From positions 2,728,001-2,792,000 of the forward strand of contig NZ_CP135084.1 in NCBI RefSeq assembly GCF_032229285.1: 64,000 nucleotides of DNA, read 5' to 3'. This stretch comes from Rheinheimera sp. MMS21-TC3 (GTDB lineage: Bacteria; Pseudomonadota; Gammaproteobacteria; Enterobacterales; Alteromonadaceae). How positions within the stretch are numbered: position 1 is the stretch's first letter; each line of letters starts with the position of its first letter. A model generated the notes under the pieces. The model ran no database searches, was not told where the DNA came from, and saw nothing but the letters and a program-made list of their open reading frames with translations. Shown here in pieces: positions 38,951 to 46,817 of this stretch. The position numbers were made by a program, and so were the translations under genes.

Positions 38951-40744
38951 ATGGCCAGCATGCGGCGAACGGCTAAGCAACCTCAAGCAACAAGACAAGC
39001 TCACGCCACCTCTTTAAAGCAAACTTTAGCGTTATTACTGCCTTATTTATGGCAATTTAAGCTTAGAGTTTTTTTAGCTATTCTTGCCCTTTTTGCGGCT
39101 AAGTCTGCACTACTGCTTATGCCTTTGGCGTTAAAACATATTGTTGATGCTATGGATACAGCGCAAAGCCCTATTATAGTTGTGCCTGTAGCCTTATTAA
39201 TTGGCTATGGCGCTTTGCGTTTTGCTGGGATCTTTTTTGGTGAGGTACGAGATGCTTTATTTGGCCGCATTACCGAACATGCCATGCGCCAATTAGGCTT
39301 AAGAGTATTTAATCATCTGCATAGTTTAGAGTTAGCTTTTCACTTAGATCGCCAAACCGGTGGTATTAGTCGAGATATAGAGCGTGGTACTAACGGCCTA
39401 AGTTTTTTAATGCGCTTTTTAATGTTTAATATTGCCCCTACTTTATTTGAAATTGCCGCTGTCACTATTATCTTTGCCACTTTATTTTCACCACTTTATA
39501 GTGTGATTACCTTATTTGCTGTTGCTGTCTATATCTTCTTTACCGTAGTTGTAACCGAGTGGCGCAATAAATATACCCGCGAAGCTAACCAAGCCGACAA
39601 CACAACTAATAACCGTGCTATCGACAGCTTACTTAATTATGAAACCGTAAAGTATTTTAATAATGAACAATACGAAGCGGATACCTACGATAGCTTCTTA
39701 GCTAATTGGGAAAAGGCTCGGTTAAAAAACCGGCTTAGTTTATTAGCGCTTAACTCAGGCCAAGCGTTAATTATTGCTGCCGCTATCACTGCATTAATGT
39801 GGTTAGCTGCAAACCAAGTAATGGCAAAACAGTTGACCTTAGGTGATTTGATAATGGTTAATGCCTATATTATTCAGCTATTTATTCCATTAAATTTTTT
39901 AGGCTTTGTTTATCGAGAAATCCGCAGAGCCTTAACCGACTTAGAAAACATGTTGGGGCTGTTATTGCGTCAAGCAAAAATCAAAGATGCCGCAAACGCA
40001 ACTGAACTTAGCATCAAACAGGCTGCTATTGAATTTAAAAATGTCGATTTTGCTTATGACAGCAAACGACCTATCTTACAGCAGCTCAGTTTTACTGTGC
40101 CTGCAGGGCATAAGGTAGCTATTGTCGGTGCCAGTGGTGCCGGTAAAAGTACAATCAGCCGCCTGTTGTATCGCTTTTATGATGTAGATAGCGGCCAAAT
40201 ATTAATTGATCAGCAAAACATTACAACTGCCACTTTACATAGCTTACGCAAAGCCATTGCTATAGTGCCGCAAGATACTGTGTTATTTAATAGCAGTATT
40301 CGAGAAAATATACGTTATGGTTTTCCTGCAGCCTCTGAGCAAGATATTGATGCCGCAATAGATTCAGCTCATTTACGGCAATTTATATCTAGCCTGCCCC
40401 AAGGTGATGCCACTTTAGTGGGTGAAAGAGGCTTAAAGGTTTCAGGTGGAGAAAAACAGCGTATTGCTATCGCTAGGGCTATTTTAAAACGAGCACCTAT
40501 TATAGTGTTTGATGAAGCAACGTCGGCGCTAGATTCTACCTCAGAGCAAGCCATACTCAGCGCCATGCGCGATCTTGCTAGAAATCATACTAGTATTGTC
40601 ATAGCCCATCGCTTATCCACCATCACAGATGCTGATAATATTTTAGTGTTAAAGCAAGGCCAACTAGTAGAACAAGGAAATCACCAACAATTACTACAAC
40701 AACAAGGTGAATATGCGCGAATGTGGCAATTACAACAAGAGTAA
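38951..40744 (+). CDS. Atm1-type ABC exporter (fused permease and ATPase)
   Basis: 597 residues: six transmembrane helices in the first ~320 residues, then an ATPase domain with Walker A VGASGAGKST, signature VSGGEKQRIAIARAILK, Walker B IIVFDEATSALD and switch histidine in SIVIAHRLST. The segments HSLELAFHLDRQTGGISRDIERGTNGLSFL and NYETVKYFNNEQYEADTYD are characteristic of the Atm1/ABCB7 group, which exports glutathione-linked sulfur or metal compounds. Bacterial homologues are linked to heavy-metal tolerance. Monocistronic. Confidence 0.92.
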   Translation: MASMRRTAKQPQATRQAHATSLKQTLALLLPYLWQFKLRVFLAILALFAAKSALLLMPLALKHIVDAMDTAQSPIIVVPVALLIGYGALRFAGIFFGEVRDALFGRITEHAMRQLGLRVFNHLHSLELAFHLDRQTGGISRDIERGTNGLSFLMRFLMFNIAPTLFEIAAVTIIFATLFSPLYSVITLFAVAVYIFFTVVVTEWRNKYTREANQADNTTNNRAIDSLLNYETVKYFNNEQYEADTYDSFLANWEKARLKNRLSLLALNSGQALIIAAAITALMWLAANQVMAKQLTLGDLIMVNAYIIQLFIPLNFLGFVYREIRRALTDLENMLGLLLRQAKIKDAANATELSIKQAAIEFKNVDFAYDSKRPILQQLSFTVPAGHKVAIVGASGAGKSTISRLLYRFYDVDSGQILIDQQNITTATLHSLRKAIAIVPQDTVLFNSSIRENIRYGFPAASEQDIDAAIDSAHLRQFISSLPQGDATLVGERGLKVSGGEKQRIAIARAILKRAPIIVFDEATSALDSTSEQAILSAMRDLARNHTSIVIAHRLSTITDADNILVLKQGQLVEQGNHQQLLQQQGEYARMWQLQQE

Positions 40745-40844
40745 TTTTGCTACTACTAGAACATGTAGCTAACTTATGCTTATACTATTTATCTTGGTAT
40801 AAGAACTTACTCAATAATAATAATGACAAGCACAAGGTAACGTT

Positions 40845-42692
40845 ATGAAAACCTTTAAAATTTCTATTACTGCGCTCTTAGTAAGCTCAGCTTTACTATT
40901 AACAGCCTGTGATAGTGTAAATACTAATGATAATGCTGCTAAACAAAGTACTGTTACTCAACAAGCGCTAACAGAAGCCGACGCCATCACCTTCTTAGCC
41001 AAGGCTGAAACTAAATTAATTCAACTTTATTTAGAATCTAGTCGTGCAGAGTGGATTTACTCTAACTTTATTACCGAAGATACTGCTTCTTTATCAGCTG
41101 ATGTTAATGAGAAACTCACAGTCGAGATGATAGAGTTAGCCACCGCAGCAGCCCAATTTGATAAAGTACAATTATCGGCTGACAGCCGCCGTAAATTGGA
41201 TAAGTTAAAACTAGCTTTAACTTTACCAGCCCCTAAAGATGCCGCCAAAACTGCAGAAATGGCAAAAATTGTTGCTGATTTAGGCGGATTATATGGTAAA
41301 GGCAAATATTGTAAAACCGATGGCACTTGTATGTCATTAGGTGAAATGTCAACCGTAATGGCTTCTAGTCGTGATTACAACGAACAGCTAGAAATGTGGC
41401 AAGGTTGGCGCGAAATTAGTAAACCTATGCGCCCTTTATATCAACGCTTAATTGAATTAACCAACGAAGGCGCAGCAGAGCTAGGCTATGCCGACACTGG
41501 GGCTATGTGGCGCTCTAAGTACGATATGCCTGCTGAAGACTTTGCTCCAGAGTTAGACCGGGTTTGGGGGCAAGTAAAGCCTTTATATGATGCCTTACAT
41601 TGTCATGTCCGTGCTAAGTTATCAGAACAATATGGCGCAGATAAAGTGCCTTTAGATAAGCCTATTCCAGCTCATTTACTAGGTAACATGTGGGCCCAAA
41701 GCTGGGGTAATATTTATGATTTAGTGGCACCTGCCGATGCCGACCCTGGTTATGATGTAACTGAGCTATTGGCTAAGCATAATTATGATGAAATTAAGAT
41801 GGTAAAAGGCGCTGAAGGCTTTTTTACCTCTTTAGGTTTTGAACCTTTGCCAGACACTTTCTGGACCCGCTCTTTATTTACTAAACCAGCAGATCGTGAT
41901 GTTGAATGTCATGCTTCAGCTTGGGATTTAGATGCTAAAGACGATTTACGGATTAAAATGTGTATCCAGCGTACCGGAGAAGAGTTTTCGGTTATTCACC
42001 ATGAGTTAGGCCATAACTTTTACCAGCGTGCTTATAAAGATCAGCCAGTGTATTATCAAGAAAGTGCTAACGATGGTTTCCATGAAGCCATAGGTGACAC
42101 TATAGCACTATCAGTAACACCTGATTATTTAAAGCAAATTGGTTTACTAGATACTGTACCTGATGAATCAAAAGATCTGGGTTTATTAATGAAAATGGCC
42201 ATGGATAAAGTTGCCTTTATTCCCTTTGGTTTAATGGTAGATCAATGGCGCTGGCAAGTTTTTAGCGGCGAAATTAGCCCAGAGCAATATAATGAAGCCT
42301 GGTGGCAGTTACGCGAAAAGTATCAAGGTGTAGCAGCACCTGTTGCTCGTACTGAAGCAGACTTTGATCCAGGTGCTAAATACCACGTACCTGGTAATGT
42401 GCCATACACTCGTTACTTTTTAGCGCATATTTTACAGTTCCAATTTCATAAGGCGTTATGTGATATAGCAGGCAGCGAAGAAGCCGTACATCGTTGTTCT
42501 ATTTATAACAGTAAAGAAGCCGGTGCTAAACTGAACAAAATGTTAGAGATGGGTTCAAGTCAGCCGTGGCAACAAGCCTTAGAAGTAGTAACAGGTAAAC
42601 CTGAAATGGACGCTACCGCCCTTCTTGATTACTTTTCGCCATTACAAGCTTATTTAGATGAGCAGAATAAAGGCCAGCAGTGCGGTTGGTAA
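40845..42692 (+). CDS. M2-family metallopeptidase lipoprotein (ACE-like peptidyl-dipeptidase)
   Basis: 615 residues with a lipoprotein signal (ISITALLVSSALLLTAC, cysteine at 22). The zinc site HHELGH lies at about residue 385 and the third ligand is the glutamate in ESANDGFHEAIGD, 24 residues on; this spacing defines family M2 (angiotensin-converting enzyme). The family hallmarks MAMDKVAFIPFGLMVDQWRW and CDIAGSEEAVHRCSIYNSKEAG are present. It should release C-terminal dipeptides in the periplasm. This is the third secreted lipoprotein peptidase here. Confidence 0.95.
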   Translation: MKTFKISITALLVSSALLLTACDSVNTNDNAAKQSTVTQQALTEADAITFLAKAETKLIQLYLESSRAEWIYSNFITEDTASLSADVNEKLTVEMIELATAAAQFDKVQLSADSRRKLDKLKLALTLPAPKDAAKTAEMAKIVADLGGLYGKGKYCKTDGTCMSLGEMSTVMASSRDYNEQLEMWQGWREISKPMRPLYQRLIELTNEGAAELGYADTGAMWRSKYDMPAEDFAPELDRVWGQVKPLYDALHCHVRAKLSEQYGADKVPLDKPIPAHLLGNMWAQSWGNIYDLVAPADADPGYDVTELLAKHNYDEIKMVKGAEGFFTSLGFEPLPDTFWTRSLFTKPADRDVECHASAWDLDAKDDLRIKMCIQRTGEEFSVIHHELGHNFYQRAYKDQPVYYQESANDGFHEAIGDTIALSVTPDYLKQIGLLDTVPDESKDLGLLMKMAMDKVAFIPFGLMVDQWRWQVFSGEISPEQYNEAWWQLREKYQGVAAPVARTEADFDPGAKYHVPGNVPYTRYFLAHILQFQFHKALCDIAGSEEAVHRCSIYNSKEAGAKLNKMLEMGSSQPWQQALEVVTGKPEMDATALLDYFSPLQAYLDEQNKGQQCGW

Positions 42693-42761
42693 TTTAGCCT
42701 AACGCAGCTGACTGATTAAGCTACTGCTTTAAACAGTCAGTGTTAAGCGCTAATCCGATAC

Positions 42762-42791
42762 AAAAAAGCCTGCACTATGCAGGCTTTTTTT
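42762..42791. terminator. Bidirectional terminator
   Basis: AAAAAAGCCTGCA / TGCAGGCTTTTTTT is a 13-bp stem around CTA with A and T runs on both sides. It serves the M2 peptidase on the plus strand and the helicase gene on the minus strand, whose stop lies a few bases away. Confidence 0.9.
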
Positions 42792-44037
42792 ATTTTTTAG
42801 CTAAAGCCTTTTGCCGTAACTTGGCTTTTACTGCGCCTTTACGGGGTGATTTTCTGGCGGCAATATTTCTGGCTTCACCTTCTTCTGGCGTGACATAGCT
42901 TGGATCATGCTCATAACCTGCTATAACTTCAGGGGTAATGACCTGTTGGGTTAAGCGTTCTATTTCTTGTAATGCTGAAGTTTCATCAGGCGTAATTAAA
43001 CTAAGGGCAACGCCAGTGTTACCCGCTCTACCTGTGCGGCCAATACGATGTACGTAGTCTTCTGCTACTTGCGGTAAATCGTAATTAACAACATAAGGTA
43101 AATCATTAATATCTAAGCCTCGGGCGGCAATATCTGTTGCCACTAATACTCTAACTGCACCTTGTTTAAAGTCAGCTAAGGCTTTAGTTCTAGCGCCTTG
43201 GCTTTTATCGCCGTGAATAGAAACTGATTTTAAACCATCTTTGCCTAATTGCTTAGCTAAGCGGTCGGCCCCATGTTTAGTACGAACAAAAATAAGCACT
43301 TGGCGCCAATTATGTTTACCAATTAAATGCGACAGCAACTCTCGCTTGCGGTGGCGATCCACTAAATATGCAAGTTGCTCAACATTGTCAGCGGTAGCAT
43401 TACTGGCAGCTACTTCAATCAATATTGGATTATGCAGTAATTGCTCGGCTAGTTGTTTAATGTCATTAGAATAAGTAGCTGAAAATAATAAGGTTTGCCT
43501 TTTTTCAGGTAACTTAGCAATAATTCGTTTTATATCAATCACAAAGCCCATATCTAACATTCTATCGGCTTCATCTAACACTAATACTTCTAAAGCAGAT
43601 AAGTTAATCGTTTTTTGATGTAAGTGATCTATAAGCCGGCCAGGTGTGGCGACTAAAATATCTAAGCCTTGCTGTGCTGACTCATACTGTGGTTTTATCG
43701 ATACGCCACCATAAAATACAGCTGAGTGAGTGTTAAGATACTGGCTATATTTAACCACATTGTCGTAAACTTGCTGCGCTAATTCACGAGTAGGTGTTAA
43801 CACTAGCACTCGAACATGATGCTTTTCTACGACCTTTGGCGCATTGAGCATCTGCTGTAGCAGTGGTAGAGTAAAAGCAGCGGTTTTACCTGTGCCTGTT
43901 TGTGCACCGGCTAAAACATCTTTACCTGCCATAATAACGGGGATACTTTGTTGCTGTACTGGCGTGGCTTGATCGTAGCCTTGTTCGGTTAACACTTTTA
44001 AAATAGGTTGCGCTAATGCGAAAGATTGAAAAGACAT
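42790..44037 (-). CDS. rhlE: DEAD-box RNA helicase, RhlE type
   Basis: About 415 residues from the ATG at 44037 ([35 protein letters not shown], the RhlE start), with AGGAT upstream. All helicase motifs are intact: the Q motif, [47 protein letters not shown], and [11 protein letters not shown]...[11 protein letters not shown] short basic tail ([20 protein letters not shown]) probably binds RNA. These helicases act in ribosome assembly and mRNA turnover. Convergent with the M2 peptidase. Confidence 0.93.
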   Translation of the reverse strand: MSFQSFALAQPILKVLTEQGYDQATPVQQQSIPVIMAGKDVLAGAQTGTGKTAAFTLPLLQQMLNAPKVVEKHHVRVLVLTPTRELAQQVYDNVVKYSQYLNTHSAVFYGGVSIKPQYESAQQGLDILVATPGRLIDHLHQKTINLSALEVLVLDEADRMLDMGFVIDIKRIIAKLPEKRQTLLFSATYSNDIKQLAEQLLHNPILIEVAASNATADNVEQLAYLVDRHRKRELLSHLIGKHNWRQVLIFVRTKHGADRLAKQLGKDGLKSVSIHGDKSQGARTKALADFKQGAVRVLVATDIAARGLDINDLPYVVNYDLPQVAEDYVHRIGRTGRAGNTGVALSLITPDETSALQEIERLTQQVITPEVIAGYEHDPSYVTPEEGEARNIAARKSPRKGAVKAKLRQKALAKK

Positions 44038-44131
44038 TTGAAATCCTGTTAAACCAGCCGTCAACCGCACTATGCGTAATCAGCTGTAAGCTAACCAGTA
44101 TAACAGAAGCCACCAAAGCAACCTATTTGCA

Positions 44132-44401
44132 ATGAGTACTAACTGGTTTTTGTATATAGTGCGCACCTATAATAATCAATTATATACAGGTATTTCCACC
44201 AATCCTGAGCGCAGGTTACGTCAGCATCAAGGTGAACTGGTTGGCGGGGCTAAAGCTCTAAGGGGTAAAGGTCCTTTGCAATTAGTCTATCAAAAGCCCT
44301 ATCTTGACCGCGCCAGCGCTAGTAAAGCTGAGTATCAAGTCAAACAGCTCTCAAAAGCTGACAAGGAACAGCTTGTCGCTGCCTACAATGCAAAACAATA
44401 G
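44132..44401 (+). CDS. GIY-YIG nuclease superfamily protein (UPF0213 type)
   Basis: 89 residues forming a single GIY-YIG domain. The motif appears as [29 protein letters not shown], with the catalytic arginine in ERRLRQH, then [34 protein letters not shown]. It matches the small stand-alone YhbQ/UPF0213 proteins, whose DNA role is poorly defined. It is divergent from the helicase gene and is followed three bases later by an AEC transporter. Confidence 0.9.
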   Translation: MSTNWFLYIVRTYNNQLYTGISTNPERRLRQHQGELVGGAKALRGKGPLQLVYQKPYLDRASASKAEYQVKQLSKADKEQLVAAYNAKQ

Positions 44402-44403
44402 CT

Positions 44404-45306
44404 ATGGATAATTTTTATCTAGTATTAATTTATTTAATAATTGGTGCGGCGTTACGCCGAGTCCCTGCCATGCCAGAAAGTAGCGGCATTGCTTTTAACA
44501 TGTATGTACTCTATGTCGCTTTACCGGCTCTTATTTTACAGAATGTGCCTCGCTTAACTTTTTCAACTGAGCTATTAATCCCCGCATTGACACCTTGGTT
44601 ATTATTAATTGCCGTAGCCTTGTTAGTTTTAACCTTAAGCCGTTTTTTTAATTGGTCACGCCAAGTAACAGGTGCCTTGTTAATTATCTTACCTTTAGGT
44701 AATACCTCTTTTTTAGGCTTTCCCATGACCGAAGCCTTATTTGGTAGTGAGGCAATGCCTTATGCGGTGGTTTATGATCAAGCAGGCTCCTTTATCGCCT
44801 TAGTAACCTACGTCACTATTATTGCTGCTCTATATAGCCCTTTAGCCGCCAAACCAACAGTAACAGGGATTTTAATCAAAATTATCTCATTCCCGTCATT
44901 TATTGCCTTAATTATTGGCTTAGTGTTGCGCACTTCTGGCTATTCATCTTTTACTCAATCTTTAATTGATAATTTATCAGCAACCTTAGTACCTGTTGTT
45001 ATGATAGCCGTCGGTTTTGGTTTAACAATAAAGTTTAGTAAAAGTGAATTATCACCTTTAATTAGCGCCCTGCTGATTAAACTGTTATTTATGCCGTTAT
45101 TAGCAGCGCTAATTTGGTATAGCTTAGGCCAAACTGGGTTGGCGGTATCTATTAGTATATTTATGGCAGCTATGCCTTCGATGATATCTGCAGGCGCTAT
45201 AGCTATTATGGTAGGCTTAGCTCCTAGATTAGTCAGTGGCATTATTGGCTTAGGTATTTTATTAAGCTTAATTACTTTACCCCTAGCATTTAATTTACTA
45301 AGTTAA
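44404..45306 (+). CDS. AEC-family transporter
   Basis: 300 residues with about ten hydrophobic segments in two halves, the auxin-efflux-carrier family pattern (YVLYVALPALILQNV, LLIILPLGNTSFLGFPMTEALFG, LSATLVPVVMIAVGFGL). Bacterial members transport organic acids or related anions, but the substrate cannot be inferred. It starts three bases after the GIY-YIG gene and is probably co-transcribed with it. Confidence 0.85.
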   Translation: MDNFYLVLIYLIIGAALRRVPAMPESSGIAFNMYVLYVALPALILQNVPRLTFSTELLIPALTPWLLLIAVALLVLTLSRFFNWSRQVTGALLIILPLGNTSFLGFPMTEALFGSEAMPYAVVYDQAGSFIALVTYVTIIAALYSPLAAKPTVTGILIKIISFPSFIALIIGLVLRTSGYSSFTQSLIDNLSATLVPVVMIAVGFGLTIKFSKSELSPLISALLIKLLFMPLLAALIWYSLGQTGLAVSISIFMAAMPSMISAGAIAIMVGLAPRLVSGIIGLGILLSLITLPLAFNLLS

Positions 45307-45380
45307 GCTTTATAGATGAAGATGGTGCAACCTAGCTAAATCTGTTAATTTAACTCGACTTTTATTAAAGAACCCTTGCC

Positions 45381-46679
45381 ATGCCTGAGCAGCTACTGAC
45401 CCTACAACATGATGCCATGTTATTGCTACAACAAATTAATCTTTGGTAGCAAATCGGTTTTATTCTGCTATCCATTAGCATTACTTTTACTGTAAATCAC
45501 TTTTTACAACGTAAGCTACATAAAAATGCGCAAATGATTTCTGGCATACGCCGTATGGCAGTCCGTGGTTCACAACGTATTTTATGGCCATTTTCTTTAG
45601 CTATCTTATTAGCCTTAAGCCATGCCATCTTAAAGCAGTTAAACTTACCTCATACCGTAATTAACTTCTTAATGCCTATAGTGTTGGCTTTAGGAGTTAT
45701 TCGCATTCTGCTTTATATACTGCGTAAGGCCTTTATTGCTAGCGCCTTAGCAAAAACCTCTGAAACTGCTATAGCTATGATTATCTGGTTAGTTGTTATC
45801 TTACATCTAACCGATTTATTAACACCGCTACTCACTGCCATGGACACTTTAGCCTTTACTTTAGGTGAAAGTAAAATATCACTTTTAGCCGTAATTAAGC
45901 TCATTTTAGTGATTATTTTTGCTTTTACTTTTGCTATTTGGTTAGCAGAATTACTTAATCAACGCATCAAAGGCTCTAAGCATATTAGCCCAAGTATGCA
46001 GGTTGGCTTTAGCAAGTTTAGTAAGGTATTTTTAATCACCTCAGCTTTTTTAATCGCCTTAAATGCAGTAGGTATTAACTTAAGCTCCTTGGCAATTTTT
46101 GGCGGTGCCTTAGGTGTAGGGCTAGGCTTTGGCTTACAACGTATTGCATCTAATTTTATTAGTGGCTTTATTTTAGTATTAGATCGCTCGATTAAGCCTG
46201 GCGATGTTATTTCTGTAGGGGAAAACTTTGGCTGGGTACATGAGCTAAAAGCCCGTTATGTAGTAGTGCGCAACCGTGAGGGGGTTGATACTTTAATCCC
46301 TAACGAAAATTTAATTACTTCTGAGGTGATTAACTGAAGTTATGATGATCGCAATGTGCGATTAAAAATTGTTGTACGAGTAAGTTATGAAGATGATCCC
46401 GAGCAAGCAATGGCGATAATGCTAAGTTGTGCTAACAAGTCTATTCGAGTATTAGAAAGCCCAGAACCAACAGTGATGTTAAAAAACTTTGCTGAAAATG
46501 GTATTGAAATAGAATTGCGAGTGTGGATAGCCGACCCAGAGTATGGTGAAGATACGGTTAAATCTGATATTCATGTTGCTATTTGGCGGGCGTTTAAAGA
46601 AGCAAAAATAACCATACCTTACCCGCAGCGAGATTTACATATTCGCTCAGACCAACCTTTTAAAACCCGTGATAAATAA
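45381..46679 (+). pseudogene. MscS-family mechanosensitive channel, interrupted by two in-frame stops
   Basis: One frame runs from the ATG at 45381 to a TAA at 46677-46679 (433 codons), broken by TAG at 45447-45449 and TGA at 46335-46337. Between and after the stops the protein is a normal MscS-family channel. Membrane helices are followed by the pore and beta-domain signature LGVGLGFGLQRIASNFISGFILVLDRSIKPGDVISVGE, then VVVRNREGVDTLIPNENLITSEVIN, stop, SYDDRNVRLKIVVRVSYEDDPEQAM. The second stop sits where relatives usually have tryptophan (VINWS), and the first follows LW, so both fit TGG changed to a stop by one G-to-A transition. The central fragment alone lacks the C-terminal vestibule. 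Probably non-functional unless the stops are read through or are sequence errors. Confidence 0.85.
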
Positions 46680-46684
46680 CCATT

Positions 46685-46730
46685 AAAAAAGCCCCGTTAA
46701 CATTATAATTTTTATAACACTAACGGGGCC
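46685..46730 (-). terminator. Terminator of acnA
   Basis: GCCCCGTTA / TAACGGGGC inverted repeat (46691-46699 and 46721-46729) with an A/T-rich centre. On the minus strand it is followed by TTTTTT. It also sits just after the channel pseudogene on the plus strand. Confidence 0.8.
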
Positions 46731-46758
46731 TTCACTTAGTGCTAAGTATTAATAACTC

Positions 46759-46813
46759 AACACTTAACACTTAACACTTAACACTTAACACTTAACACTT
46801 AACACTTAACACT
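46759..46813. repeat. Heptanucleotide tandem array (AACACTT), ~7.9 copies
   Basis: Seven perfect copies of AACACTT and a six-base partial, with no mismatch. On the minus strand it reads (AGTGTTA)n and lies between the acnA stop codon and the acnA terminator, so it would be in the 3' untranslated region. Confidence 0.97.
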
Positions 46814-46817
46814 ATAT

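Noticed and set aside
45447..45452. TAG CAA context resembling the leaky stop of some plant viruses.
   Set aside because: Only part of that motif matches, and it is not a known bacterial read-through signal.
46335..46362. In-frame TGA followed ten bases later by a perfect hairpin ATCGCA-ATG-TGCGAT, at a distance seen for bacterial selenocysteine elements.
   Set aside because: The family has tryptophan here, the hairpin is explained by the conserved codons for RNVR, no bulged U or typical loop is seen, and a second stop (TAG) interrupts the same gene. Presence of selA, selB and selC elsewhere would be needed to reopen this.
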